Positions 36,101 through 46,226 of a stretch of DNA of 64,000 nucleotides are shown here, piece by piece (position 1 is the stretch's first letter; every line of letters begins with the position of its first letter). The position numbers and the translations under genes are program-made. The stretch comes from Rugalucina vietnamica (taxonomy: Eukaryota > Mollusca > Bivalvia > Lucinida > Lucinidae), in contig OZ024872.1 of NCBI GenBank assembly GCA_964017185.1, positions 57,343,817-57,407,816 of the forward strand. The letters run 5' to 3'. A model generated the notes under the pieces. The model was not told where the DNA came from and searched no databases. It saw nothing but the letters and a program-made list of their open reading frames with translations.

Positions 36101-39100
36101 CCATCTGGCCGTTCCATGGCATGTTCCAGAGGTACCACGTACACGCCGCAGAACTCTGCTTCAAGTGAGTTAAATTGTTGAGAAAACGTGTCAAAATGGC
36201 AGCCGTTACTCTTGGGAGACTAAGCTATGAAAAATGAAAATAAATTTTAATAATTATGTAAAACGTATTTAACAGTAACAAGTGTGTCTCGTACAAGCAT
36301 ATTCAAATCAAATTTCATCTTTGTTTGATTTTTATTTATTACATCAAACCTCAGTCAGCTCGCAAGATGTTAGACTGTACGAGTATTTAAATTTCATATT
36401 AGATAAGAATGCTGCTTTCATCCATTTCTCCTTTGAGATCAGCAAAGGTATTTTGAGAAATCAGAAAGTATCGGTTTAAATTGATTTTCTAACCAACGTT
36501 TAATATATTTTACCCCATTTGGATTACACTAGTCTTTGTATCGACTAGCCTGTTGAAAGCTGCAAAATCACAATTATTCTCTTTGGCTCCATGTTGCCAA
36601 ATCTATAGGGCCACTGAACTGCTGAAGAGCGGAAACCGCAGTATGACCAATCCCCTTTCTCATTAGTATGTTCACTGCTCTTACAGGCTCTGTTTTCTTT
36701 TTATTTGCTCTTACTGCAGTTGATGGTGTGCCGTGTGGCGGCCCTAAAAAGTCTCACCCCCGTACATCATCCATAGTGTAGATTATATTTTCCTTTTGGT
36801 CCTTTGAGATCAGCAAGCGCATTCTGAAAAATCAGAAAATTATTATCGGTTTAGATTCATTTTCTAACCAACGTTCAATATATTATTATACTGTTTTTGT
36901 ATCGATTAGCCTGTTGAAAGTTGCAAAATTACAGTAAATCTCATTGGCTCCATGTTGCCAAAGGATTTATAGGGTCACTGAAGAGGCATAAGTAGTCGAA
37001 ACCGCGGTATGACCCATCTCCTTTCTCATTAATATGATCACTGCTCTTAAAGAATCTCTTAAAGGATCTGTTTTATTTTTATTTCATTAGAATTAGCCTT
37101 TGCACAAACACTGGAATTCCTACAGGTTTGTAACAAGTGAAAGTTCTTACCTTTAATTACTGTATGACATGACGGTGGTGTTGCCTTCTTTAATACAGAA
37201 TTCCTGATAATGTGTCAATGGAAGAAGCCGCCTATGTTGAACCGTTGGCATTCGGACTTCACAGCTGTGTCCTCGGGGATGTAAAACTAGGGAGCAATGT
37301 CTTGATATTAGGATCTGGTATAATATTTTTCCTTTTAGCTGAAAGTATAGTATCCATATGAATTTGACTTGACAGCAGCAGCAACAGCAGCAACAACAAT
37401 GAGTGCGTTCGTTCAAAATTCACTGCCCTTGTAATTTAAACCTCCGCAAACGAATGGTTCCCCCAATATATTCCAAGGCGAATCTGTATGGTCACATGGT
37501 ATGCAATGTTCCGAAATATTCTAAAGCTAACATACTAGGGGCAGACTTGTTGTTCGATACCGTGGCACTGTTGTCGGACTTTAACAGGGTTTGCTCAACA
37601 TCGAAAGAGCATTTTGAAGAATTTGTGAACGCATGACACGCAGAGTGAGAATGGATTTTGACATGATTCTCATTCAGTTAAGCCACGCAATGACTTGTGA
37701 AATATGCTGCATAACATTTCGTTTTGATTGTAGGTCCTATAGGGTTTGGTGCTTTGTTGGCGGCTAAAGCAATGGGGGCATCGAAGATATGCATTACAGG
37801 TACAGCATTATAACTACATGTATATAAATTATCTTTCACATTATGATTTAACGTGGATCGGTTAACATAATCGATAAATATTGGGCTGACGTGGGGTTTT
37901 AGATCGGTGTGTAGGAGAGCATTGATTCAAGGTTTGAGAGCACTAACAATTAGAAAATAATACCAAAATATTAAGAAGAAAAAAAACTGTATGTGCCGTC
38001 GACCATTTTCGATTTTCGATCAAAGAAATATTTAAATATACATTATATATTTATATGAATAAACATTAAAACTGAGATATTTTAATTATTAAAACTGCAT
38101 GGAATTTCACCCCAAAATTAACAGATATACGTTTAATGCACCAGTCATTTGTATCCACGGCCCCCTTAGGGCCGGGGAATAGCGGGGCTTTTAACTTTTT
38201 AACTTTTAAATTTTAAAGCCCTGGTAAAAGCCCCGCCCTGTGAGGCCATTTTTGTTTGATAAAATCCCTGCTAAAAGCCCCGGCCCTTCGGGAACTGAAA
38301 GTGATGAGGAACGCCAAATCACCTAAGCTATTTGAATAATCTTTACTCGCCTATACCTGGTATTCCAGGGTGGTGAGATTAGGCACTATGATAAGTTATC
38401 CCAGTGGTTTCAGAGAAAAAATTGAACACCCCGTACACACACCAGGAAGTCTTTGGTATTAAATGAACATAATTCATGTTCTTGAAATTTTGCATACTAG
38501 AATACAATAGCTGTGAAATTGAAGTATATATTATCATTTGAATGAATGCGAGACTAAAATGCTATATTGGCGGATATTAAAACCCCAGCACATCCACGGC
38601 ACTGTCGGGTTAAATCCCGACACTTAAGCCCCGCTATGTCCCTGCTATCCCCGGCCCTAGGGGGGAGGGGCGGAGATACAAATAACCGGTGCATAAAGCC
38701 TATTTCCCACCTACACTTTCAAGAGTAACTTTTCAGGGAAAAAGTATCTGGATCTTGCAAAAGATATGGGGGCAAATTTCACGATAAAAGTAACTGGTAA
38801 GGAAGACCCCAAGCAACTAGCCCTTAAAATAGAGGAGACTATGGGATGCCAGCCTGACTGTGCCATTGACTGTGTTGGGTGCACCGACTGTGTCACGACA
38901 TCAGTCCATGTATGTATAGTGTTTGATACAATATGGCATACATTCACTCATTTTACATTGGTGATTTTTTTTCTTGTAAATATGGCCTACGATATCCCAG
39001 AACAAAATAGACCTATATTGTTATTTTATCGTTTCCCGAGTGAAATTTGGTTCAGGTCGTGCCTTTTTACGAGTATTTCGCCATTTGACAAACAATGGCA

Positions 39101-40537
39101 TACCTTGATACGTTTCAACCTTTCATTCACTTTGATTGGGCTACTTGTTGACATTCCATCATAAGGAATAGAGGAGACTATGGGATGCCAACCGGAATAT
39201 CTCTGTATGCCAACCGGTAACATGACAGTGAACGTAACAAAATATTTTCGGAGACCCATCCGTGCCAAAGGTAATGTATCAGAGATACAGACAGCTGAAG
39301 AGCATATCAGTGTGTAACATGATCATCAAAATAGAAAGAGACAAATAATAAACCTTTCAATGCCAAGTTCAGATTTTTCATTTTCATAGCAACTCTTTAC
39401 AGGCACTAATGCCAGGAGGCACTCTGGCTCTAGCCGGTTTGCGCTGTAACGAAGCGTCTTTTCCCCTCCCGGATTATGTGTGGAAAGAGATAAAGATGGT
39501 CGGGATATCTCTGTATGCCAACCGGTATCCTACCGCAATCGACATGATCGCCTCAGGTAAGTTATGATGAAAAGTTTTCCCGATATACTTAACATGCACC
39601 CTTAGTTTCTCGGATTTGCGATGTGACACGAGTATGTGTGGAAAGAGATATAGATGGTTGGGATATCTCTGTATGCCAACCGGTATCCTACCGCAATGAC
39701 ATGATACATTAGCATTAGGTAAGTTATGATGAAAAGTTTTCCCAATATACTTAACATGTGCACCCTGGTTCTCGCGGGTTTGCGATGTGACACGATTATA
39801 GCCTCAGGTGAGGAAGGAAAAGAAAAGAGGATTGGTTCAAAGTAAGCAATGTTCACGAACTGGTGCAATCAGAACAAAAGCGCCGAAAAAACCCAGATCA
39901 TTACGAAAACACACCCATGCAATAGTACAGAGATTCTTCAGTCAACTGAAAAAAAAATCAAAGTTCACCAGAAAAAAAAAATGATATTTTTCTTATTTTT
40001 GCTCAAAACATAGATTGTGGGTACACGTTAGAACCGCCTCGACAATGCGGTTCTAACGAGTACCCATAATCTATGTTTTGGAGCAAAAATAAGAAAAATA
40101 GGTATACCCCTTCTAACCCCAGTTTTACTATATAAAAGTGGGGTGTAAGGGGGTATATATTTCACGGACATGTTTTCCTGATGTGGGAAACAAACAAAAT
40201 TAACCAGGAGGCACTGATACCACAAACGGAACGTGCGGTGTGAAGAACGAGCAGCTTTTGCGTACATTCTACTGAATTTGTAAAATGTGCATTGTCTTTG
40301 TTTCGATTCTTATGATCAAATATTGGACACTGCTGAGGACTAATTGTTTAACAAGTTCGTATTGGAGCAAACAGTAAAAGAAATAATTAGCATCATTTCT
40401 GTTACAATGTTACAGGTAAAGTGAACGTGAAGCCAGTGATAACTCATACGTACAAACTGGAGGAAATACAGAAAGCCTACGAGAAAGCCCACAGTGGAGA
40501 GGCCATTAAGGTCATGGTTAAGTGCAGCAAGAATTAA
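25801..40537 (+). CDS. SORD: sorbitol dehydrogenase
   Basis: Nine exons: 25801-25854, 32623-32656, 35570-35734, 36005-36164, 37199-37317, 37734-37799, 38737-38909, 39403-39556, 40416-40537. They give 1047 nt, 348 residues plus stop (family about 355), with agreeing phases. It is a zinc-dependent polyol dehydrogenase of the MDR family, converting sorbitol to fructose in the cytosol. Catalytic zinc motifs: [10 protein letters not shown] (Cys), PGHEGSG (His-Glu) and YVEPLAFG (Glu). A four-Cys lobe ([15 protein letters not shown]) suggests a structural zinc that mammalian SORD lacks. The nucleotide-binding turn is [18 protein letters not shown]. Odd: after strand KICIT the usual acidic residue is missing and the loop is about two residues short ([10 protein letters not shown]). 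Introns 1 and 2 carry most of the transposons. AATAAA lies 141 nt after the stop. Confidence 0.9.
26111..26557 (+). repeat. ~450 bp inverted repeat, left arm
   Basis: ACCCTATAGAT...GTACACCGTAGAATCAGTGAAAG through CAGTCATTGAGAGG matches the reverse complement of 29331-29784, with moderate divergence and small indels. The arms enclose 2.8 kb. Confidence 0.75.
26800..27540 (+). mobile_element. RT element: terminal repeat plus RT coding fragment
   Basis: 26810-27100 is the terminal repeat (CATGATCAGGAAAAGGCACA, GCGGCCACTCAGTTACCCGA). After a (GT)n tract, 27170-27530 encodes a reverse transcriptase fragment, [20 protein letters not shown], then [20 protein letters not shown], with frameshifts before [20 protein letters not shown]. 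The repeat here and at 16.2 kb are in opposite orientation relative to coding, so the parent element has inverted termini. Confidence 0.65.
27119..27152. repeat. (GT)n microsatellite
   Basis: About 17 GT dinucleotides at the junction of the RT terminal repeat and the RT coding fragment. Confidence 0.95.
27656..27985 (+). pseudogene. LINE 3' end fragment
   Basis: 27787-27897 reads [20 protein letters not shown], then [18 protein letters not shown] and stop, the usual end of CR1/Jockey-type LINE ORFs. The element ends at a short (ACAGAT)n tract. The same tail is seen on the LINE at the right edge of the window. Confidence 0.75.
28048..28110. repeat. 16 bp inverted repeat
   Basis: AAAACCCATGTTCAAA pairs with TTTGAACATGGGTTTT, separated by a 20-odd base loop. 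It lies immediately upstream of a CRE/CCAAT cluster. Confidence 0.8.
28112..28163 (+). promoter_or_regulatory. candidate promoter with CRE and CCAAT-type boxes
   Basis: GACGTCATTGGTCAATGCG followed by GTGACGTCAT: two CRE-like cores (GACGTCA) and inverted/direct CCAAT-type boxes (ATTGG, CAAT) within 35 bases, about 25 bases before an ATG in an AACAAAATGG context. The clustering is promoter-like; no function has been shown. Confidence 0.35.
28164..28197 (+). other. candidate orphan first coding exon
   Basis: ATGGCCGACGTTGAAGAAGC... encodes [11 protein letters not shown] and is followed at once by a consensus donor GTGAGT. No matching downstream exon was found. It is not part of SORD, whose start is at 25801. 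It could be a non-coding transcript, a captured gene fragment or coincidence. Confidence 0.3.
28269..28407. repeat. long hairpin
   Basis: ATCAACCATGG...TTTCAGTGTTCAAACATTCG with GGAAGGCGTTTGAACAC in the left arm and the reverse complement in the right arm, around CGCGGCCTGCGGCC. Arms are about 65 bp, with mismatches near the middle. Confidence 0.85.
29331..29784 (-). repeat. ~450 bp inverted repeat, right arm
   Basis: Partner of 26111-26557. Shared landmarks are CATAAGATGAC, AAAATCAAACATTTTTT (reverse) and GCGCATGCTGATCCGCTT (reverse). Confidence 0.75.
30258..30492 (+). repeat. tRNA-derived SINE
   Basis: Full-length: A box GTGGCCGAGCGGTTAAAGC, B box region GAGCTCGAGTCCCGC, body and end GAAAGGGACGTAAAACTGAA. 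Located in SORD intron 1. Confidence 0.85.
30493..31030. other. intronic, nothing recognised
   Basis: AT-rich sequence with a short (ATTT)n run near 30583-30606. No ORF or exon. Confidence 0.5.
31045..32040 (-). mobile_element. RT element 3' end, minus orientation
   Basis: Same order as 16195-17225: terminal repeat (GACCAGGAAAAGGCGCAATC ... CCTCAGCTTCTGCAATG ... GAGGACTCACAGATTG) then decayed RT C-terminal coding sequence (reverse of CTATCGGTATCATAAAC). Frames are broken. Confidence 0.65.
32041..32530 (+). mobile_element. RT element: terminal repeat and RT fragment
   Basis: A second terminal repeat (GGCATGATCAGGAAATGGCG...CTTGGAACG) abuts the first. It is followed by coding remnants YETSNKY, then [20 protein letters not shown], then [20 protein letters not shown] with an internal stop. 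It ends about 90 bases before SORD exon 2. Confidence 0.6.
32623..32656 (+). CDS. SORD: SORD exon 2, 34 nt
   Basis: Acceptor TTTTAATTTTCAG, donor GTAAGT. It encodes [11 protein letters not shown] plus one base, which joins to AG GTA CAG of exon 3 to give [20 protein letters not shown]. This aligns without gaps to the family [20 protein letters not shown] region. It is isolated between transposons, 6.8 kb after exon 1 and 2.9 kb before exon 3. Confidence 0.85.
32690..33010 (+). pseudogene. LINE C-terminal fragment
   Basis: [20 protein letters not shown], then [17 protein letters not shown] to a stop at 33007. The CxxC...[10 protein letters not shown] motif is the C-terminal zinc-knuckle-like end of a LINE ORF2 different from the one on the opposite strand. 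It begins within 40 bases of the SORD exon 2 donor. Confidence 0.65.
33060..35204 (-). mobile_element. 5'-truncated LINE with intact reverse transcriptase ORF
   Basis: The ORF runs from about 35201 (open behind a TAG at the truncation point) to a stop at 33202. The first ATG is at 35079, giving 625 residues. Reverse transcriptase motifs: [71 protein letters not shown] and the catalytic FADDSK. The C-terminus has [16 protein letters not shown] and [13 protein letters not shown], typical of CR1/Jockey-type LINEs. The endonuclease domain is lost, so it is not autonomous. It lies antisense in SORD intron 2. The lack of in-frame stops suggests a fairly recent insertion. Confidence 0.85.
36426..37085 (+). 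repeat. ~375 bp direct duplication in SORD intron 4
   Basis: TCCTTTGAGATCAGCAA, TTTTCTAACCAACGTT, TAGCCTGTTGAAAG and TTGGCTCCATGTTGCCAAA occur in the same order in 36426-36710 and 36800-37085 with scattered differences. Confidence 0.75.
38137..38694. mobile_element. non-autonomous TIR element in SORD intron 6
   Basis: Ends TGCACCAGTCATTTGTAT and ATACAAATAACCGGTGCA are inverted. The interior is rich in GCCCCGG / CCGGGGC-type segments. A shorter copy with near-identical ends lies at 61900-62229. Confidence 0.75.
39168..39219 (+). pseudogene. chimeric relic of SORD exon 7 and 8 pieces
   Basis: ATAGAGGAGACTATGGGATG is identical to part of exon 7 and is followed at once by ATATCTCTGTATGCCAACCG, identical to part of exon 8. 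It lies in intron 7 without usable splice sites. Confidence 0.8.
39633..39793 (+). pseudogene. tandem duplicate of SORD exon 8 end plus donor
   Basis: Repeats 39475-39632 (unit 158 bp): TATGTGTGGAAAGAGATA, ATATCTCTGTATGCCAACCG, then GGTAAGTTATGATGAAAAGT. The copy has an in-frame TAG and a deletion near CGCAATGACATGAT, so it is a dead exon. Confidence 0.8.
39945..40190 (+). mobile_element. hairpin element (AACATAGATTGTGGG family)
   Basis: The core hairpin at 40005-40080 pairs AAAACATAGATTGTGGGTAC with GTACCCATAATCTATGTTTT around GTTAGAACCGCCTC. A second small hairpin (CCCAGTTTTACTATATAAAAG) and ACGGACATGTTTTCCTGA follow. Other copies: 41850-42125, 42815-43090 (minus), 52380-52650 (minus). Confidence 0.8.
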
Positions 40538-40678
40538 TATTGATGTGATTTGATATTACATATCCTGACTTTCTTAGTTATAGATCTGGGACCAGTTGTT
40601 CAAAATTAATGATGTTGTTAGTTAACGATTCGTTAAAATTTCAAACATGAATTTTACAAATACACTGTTATTTTTGTT

Positions 40679-40684
40679 AATAAA
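40679..40684 (+). promoter_or_regulatory. SORD: poly(A) signal, SORD
   Basis: AATAAA 141 bases after the SORD stop codon, followed by a T/A-rich stretch. Confidence 0.6.
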
Positions 40685-40919
40685 ATAAGAGAATCCTTTG
40701 CATTGCAAAAAAAAAACAAACAACTATTTGCTTTTGAAGTCGATATATAGTAACAAATTGAGGGCTTAACGACAGCATTAAGCTGACGAAGTTTTGAACA
40801 AATGGCTCCTGGAGGTCTTTGAATTCTCATATGGGCAGGGTTGACACTTGTTTAGTGGTTATTTCATGTGATAGGTTCAAACATAAAATGCATGTGGTAA
40901 GTTCATACAGAAAATATAA

Positions 40920-41153
40920 GAGCCGCATCATGGGAAAACCAACAATTTGGTTTCCGACCAGGTCCGACACAAACCGACCTGTACAGTCACAGAAAAGAGC
41001 TAGAAGCTTGAAATTTCGGACTTAAATAGAAGAGGAACTGTAGTATCTGAGTAGCGAAAACAAAGGCGCTGATCAGCTTCGCAGTAACTGCGAAGCTGAT
41101 CTGCGCCTTTGTTTTCGCCTAGGCAGATTGTTGGTTTTCCCATGTGGCGGCTC
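40920..41153. mobile_element. GAGCC-TIR MITE
   Basis: TIRs GAGCCGCATCATGGGAAAAC and GTTTTCCCATGTGGCGGCTC, with an inner palindrome of GCGAAAACAAAGGCGC and GCGCCTTTGTTTTCGC around AGCTTCGCAGTAACTGCGAAGCT. About fourteen copies occur in the window. Confidence 0.85.
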
Positions 41154-41603
41154 AATTATGTGATAAGTTCATATAGAAAATGTGGTTAATTTTATAGCCG
41201 TTCATGTGCTAATGTTTACAAGATATTAGAATGATAAAACAATTGTAATATACAGGTATTCTGATAATACTTACGTGCCATACACTTTTAGTTTAAATAT
41301 TGATTTTCTTTTCGCTTTTTAGTTTTATATGCTATATATTTTATTTCTGGATGATACATATTTTAAGCTCTGTCACTGTTTTGCTGTCAAGCTTTAGCAT
41401 GGGCACTCCTTTAGATCACAAGTGAATACAAACGTTTTATTTTTCCGTATATTCATAGATGATTGACATGATAAACAAACGAATTAGTCAGAGATAAGTG
41501 TACATAATGTTTAAATGCATTGCAAATACATGCTCCCTATCACGGTCCCTCTTATCAAATGGCATTGTTTTTTTTTTTCTGCAAAGCATAATTTCAAACA
41601 TGC

Positions 41604-41605
<2 letters not shown>

Positions 41606-41641
<36 letters not shown>
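41606..41641. repeat. (CT)n microsatellite
   Basis: Eighteen CT dinucleotides. Confidence 0.95.
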
Positions 41642-41642
<1 letters not shown>

Positions 41643-41849
41643 AAACAGAATCCCATAGTTCAGAATCTCGAACGATTTAATTGTATGGGACCATGGATCG
41701 AATGATATTGATCACCACAAAACATTGAGGTTTCGTATTGACAAGTTTTAAAGCAGCTATAAAATGCAGCGACTAATGTAAAAATTTGCATTACGAAAAC
41801 TTGCCCGTATGAATACAGAGAATTTTTTCAGCTTTCAAAATTCGTTGGA

Positions 41850-42125
41850 AAAATTTCGATATTTTTCAATACAGTATATTTGCTCAAAACATAGATTGTG
41901 GAAACACGTTAGAACCGCCTCGGCGAAGCGGTTCTAACGAGTACCCACAATCTATGTTTTGATTATGGGAACACGAGGCGGCCGAGGCGGTTCCGCGAGT
42001 AACGAGTACCCACAATCTATGTTTTGGAGTAAACATAAAAATAGGTATACTCCTGCATACCCCAGTTTTACTATATAAAAGTGGGGTTTAAGGGGGTATT
42101 CATTGCATGGACATGTTTTCCTGCA
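41850..42125 (+). mobile_element. hairpin element with a duplicated hairpin
   Basis: At 41886-42026 the core hairpin is followed by a second, altered hairpin (AACACGAGGCGGCCGAGGCGG), and both end in ACCCACAATCTATGTTTTG. The rest matches 39945-40190. Confidence 0.75.
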
Positions 42126-42483
42126 GTATACACTGCAGTTTTACAGCGTAACGCTATTGTACTCACTACAAAACATTACCGATGACATGTATCCTCCATG
42201 ACAACCTTGTATTTAAAAGCGAAAAAAGTATATAAAAAGGCGTTTCAATAAACTGATCGTGCACCTTGTGACAAGTCATTTTGTAAGAACCCATGTAGCC
42301 ATGTGCAATTTACCACGTCTGCGATGAGACGGGCCCTCGTAAAGTCGAATTACCCTGCCGATCACCTACTGGCGCTGCGTTTGTTGTTGCTTAGCAGTTC
42401 TTATAAAATATTTTGTTTGATAAGGTTTGATAACATTTACCTAAGAAGTAATAATGGCGGCGTATGTACGAGTATATTGGCGA

Positions 42484-42653
42484 ATGCATGCGCGGATCCA
42501 GAGGGGGGGGGGGGGGGGCGGGGGGCCCTGGAATTTGAAAATTTTACCTAAAAAAAGGTAGTTTCGGGATTTTTGGTGGGTTGGACGGCCCCCTCCAAAA
42601 ATTACCATTTTCGTTGGATCCCCTCTCATGAAAATTTCTGGATCCGCGCATGA
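42484..42653. mobile_element. short MITE with poly-G
   Basis: TIRs CATGCGCGGATCCAGA and TCTGGATCCGCGCATG flank a G-run (about 42500-42526) and CCCCCTCCAAAAATT. About 170 bp. Confidence 0.8.
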
Positions 42654-42814
42654 AATGTTCAGTTTGACTTCAATTCTTTTCCTAGTTTTTGTTCAATAAA
42701 AATCCCTCTTTTTTTATTGACCCCATATTTTATGTTTTACGTTGTGCTGAATGATATTTATTTTTGTAAATCGTTTGTTTACTACTCTGGTGCCTATGTT
42801 TAACATAGCTATAC

Positions 42815-43090
42815 ACATCACGAAAACATGTCCGTGTAATGTATACCCCCTTGAGCCCCACTTTCATACAGTAAAACTAGGGTTTGCAGGGGTATACCTA
42901 TTTTTTCTTATTTTTGCTCCAAAACATAGATTGTGGGTACTCGTTAGAACCGCCTCGTCGAGGCGGTTCTAACGTGTTCCCACAATCTATGTTTTGAGCA
43001 AAAATAAGAAAATTAAAAAAAAAATCAGCTGAAAATTTTCAAATTTTAAAGCTCAAAAAATCTCTGTTTATTGCATGGGCAAGTTTTCAT
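42815..43090 (-). mobile_element. hairpin element (AACATAGATTGTGGG family), minus
   Basis: Hairpin 42921-42996 with 38-base arms. The flanks read in the opposite order to the 39.9 kb copy (CGAAAACATGTCCGTG ... GGTATACC ... hairpin). Confidence 0.8.
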
Positions 43091-43099
43091 ATTGAATTG

Positions 43100-43532
43100 G
43101 CAGAAGACAGATCGAAGGTTGGGCGAGTCTATTTTGTAATTATTGTAATGGATAATGGTAGGGGGATGGATAATTTGCAGTATCTATCCAGATTAGCATT
43201 CAGTTTCTTTATCATGAGCTAGCCTGGGTGTAATATTTTATCTGTCTAAAGTCAATGATCAGACTCAACAAAACGTTGGTGCAAGTATTGAAGAGCATGT
43301 TAAACGAGTTTTCATCAGGTCACAATAAAGTCTAAGGAAATTCTTTTACGAGATAGCATATATACAATTTTTGAGTAGATGTTCCTATGTCTTGAGCAAC
43401 TGTTACTGTTAAAACTTAAATATCGGCCATACATGTATATGTAATACACCATGGTCCTATATCTTCAACAGCTGAACACCTCCGATGTATGGCGCGAAAT
43501 TTATTAGCCTGGGTTCCAGCCTGATCATTTTC

Positions 43533-43585
<53 letters not shown>

Positions 43586-44312
43586 TTCTTTTCTTGGTCA
43601 ATTTTGATGATGGCCAGTGCGTACTTCTATCGTTCCATACTACAATGAATAGTCGATTTCATTTGACCATGACAACCGAATGGTTGGGCTACAAAACTTT
43701 ACCTCCCAGTTCAAGGAAATTCACATGGTCAAATGAAATCGGCCAGTATTGCTTTATAGATTCTTTACACCATATATTTTAATTGCTTGATACGTATGTA
43801 TGTATTTTAAATATTTTGGTAAGCCTTAATGTGCATGTTTTTTAAGTAGTCTCGTTTTCGACTGGCCTTATACATAAGCTACTATATTATACATCTGCAA
43901 TAACTTTACTTGTATTTTGTATGACCAATGCGGAGCATTTTTGACCAATGTGAAGCATTTTTAGCGCTTTGTTTCCTTTTCCACGAGAATCTCATGTCGT
44001 TTTTTTTTTTTTAAGATTTGTGTTAACCTGTTTTAATACTCTCATTGTTTTCTTTTTACCAGGTTTAACATTAATTTACCACAGCCAATGCAACCATACA
44101 ATATGGCAGTCAGATGTCTGTATTTTAGTATTTGCAACTCATTTTGCTTAGCACGCCAAAAGTAAAAGTAAATATACTATGTATGTATGTAGTATGTATG
44201 AATTATTGTTTTGCCATCTTAGTTACAAAAATCACCCTTGAAAGTTATTGTAAAATTAAAGCTTGGAAATGTTTGCAACAGTGTCTTCTTCCCAATAGGA
44301 CAGATAACCATT
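43100..44312. other. no gene seen; poly-T tract
   Basis: Contains a poly-T tract (about 43537-43580) and a small inverted repeat (GATTTCATTTGACCATG / CATGGTCAAATGAAATC, about 43657-43740). No supported exon. Confidence 0.5.
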
Positions 44313-44531
44313 GAGCCGCCGTATCAGAAAAATTCATCAATCTGCATGTGCTAAAACAAAGGCGCAGATAAGCTGAACAGCGCCTTTGTTTTCGGTATAG
44401 CATAGTAAAATTCATCCCTTTTTCTTAACTCTAGAATTTCAAGCTTCTAGCTCTTTTCTGTGACTGTACAGGTCGGTTTGTGTCTGACTTCGTCGGAACC
44501 CTAAATTGTTGTTTTTCTGGAGCGAAGGCTC
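44313..44531. mobile_element. GAGCC-TIR MITE, diverged
   Basis: Ends GAGCCGCC and GGCTC, internal GGCGCAGATAAGCTGA and TTCAAGCTTCTAGCTCTTTT. The central palindrome has partly collapsed. Confidence 0.7.
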
Positions 44532-45154
44532 AATTTGTGAATGGACTACTTAAGCTTCTTCGATAGCGTTCTATTTTCTTTGGTAATTGCATGTGTTCAC
44601 GGTTAATGCAAGCAGAGCACGTGACAAAGACAAAAACTACATCAACATGCGGTTCAAAGGCTGAGATGACAAACCTTGAGGTATTGCGTACACATTTGAA
44701 CGAGACATGAGCCTAGTCATCATCCTAGCTGTGTGTCGTGTGGCGAACATGGGAGTTAATGACTGGGTGGATGTCAAATCCGATAGGTGCACGAATTTGA
44801 CAAGATATTAATATTTCATCTTCAAGCATGAGATTTATACTTTACTTTCATTATAATCAGATCTTTTTTTTCAATTCGATTTACTCAATTTTCATATATG
44901 AATGTATGTGCTTCATATGTATAAATAAATACAATTATTTGCCTTACCTTCTTTTATTTTTCAACTCACCGTGTTATTAGTATATCTGGTCATTAAATGA
45001 TGATGTCTCAAAATGGGATCCGTGGCCCGCTTTTGCTCAGTATCTGTAGAGCTCTTAGCCGCAAATATCAAGTATTTAAGTCCGATACGTGTGTCTTGTA
45101 CAGTTTCTTTTTTAATATATTTATTTATATTAATTGATAAGGCAACGTCTATTT
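44532..45154. other. nothing recognised
   Basis: AT-rich spacer between two MITEs with no ORF, exon or repeat recognised. Confidence 0.5.
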
Positions 45155-45388
45155 GAGCCGCCTTATGGGAAAACCAACAATCTGCATAGGCGAAAACAAA
45201 GACGCAGATCAGCCTCGCGGTAACCGCGAAGCTGATCAGCGCCTTTGTTTTCGCTACTCGGACAGTACAATTCCTCCTCTTCTTAACTCCAAAATTTCAA
45301 GCTTCTATCCTGCTTCTGTAGCTGTACAGACCGGTTTGTGTCAGACCTGTTCGGAAACTTCATTGTTGGTTTTTCCACGAGGCGGCTC
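45155..45388. mobile_element. GAGCC-TIR MITE
   Basis: TIRs GAGCCGCCTTATGGGAAAAC and GTTTTTCCACGAGGCGGCTC, with the full central palindrome. Confidence 0.85.
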
Positions 45389-45519
45389 ACTTAATTAATC
45401 AATCCTGTGCAACCTGTCCCCAGGACTCCTTAAGTGACTCTTTCAGATGTCTTTGTAGCATAGCTTACGACATTTAGAACACTTCCCCTTATAAAAATTT
45501 GACCAGGAACCAGTTCTGT

Positions 45520-45800
45520 CAGAACCAAATACCAACCCTAAAAACCCTGGAAAAGGGATAAACTAATAGACAATCGGATACAGAAAGAATATATCGTGAG
45601 CTGGGTGAGTTTCTATTTCCCTAAAGGTGACCCGACTCGGTAGCGTGAACTTAACTAGATACATGAATACGCACATAAAAGGCGCAACCAGCACAAACGT
45701 CGACACCAAAACATGAAAAAATAGAACCATAACAGAAGTACCGCATTGGAACAGTTAGTAATATTAAATACTGGGGGCTTAAACTGGATTTACGGTAACA
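45520..45800 (-). mobile_element. RT element terminal repeat, degenerate
   Basis: Landmarks TATCGTGAGCTGGGTGAG, TATTTCCCTAAAGGTGACCC and ATAACAGAAGTACCGCATTG are altered versions of the family sequence. Confidence 0.5.
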
Positions 45801-46140
45801 GCCTTGCATTCAGATGTGACCAGTAAATCTTAAATGACCAGCTTAGTTTAGCTGAAATAGCTATAAAATGGTTTTTGTTTTTTCTTCTCTACCTTCCAAT
45901 GGAATCTACCCGACACATAATTGTGAATTGTATTTCATGATTGTCTCTGAGCTGGCATTATGGCCCGATATCTGCAAAGGAAATACTTATAAGCAATACC
46001 GTATTTATGACTTGAATCGTGGACATTCAGTCATGTCCTTGGTCCAACATGAAAACTGAAAATAGAATGTCAATCTACATGTACATATAAACTGCCAAGC
46101 GGCCAATGTTGTTTGTTTAACCTCGCAATCTGGCTAATGT

Positions 46141-46203
46141 GACATCACAGCGTACATTGTAGAATTGAAGATACATCACAGCGTACATTGTAGAATTGAA
46201 GAT
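46141..46203. repeat. 31 bp exact tandem duplication
   Basis: ACATCACAGCGTACATTGTA followed by GAATTGAAGAT occurs twice back to back. Confidence 0.9.
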
Positions 46204-46226
46204 TTTTTTTATAGTAGATCTACTGG

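Noticed and set aside
38766..39164. 132 aa ORF as an independent protein
   Set aside because: The first third is SORD exon 7 and the rest reads into intron 7 past the donor at 38910.
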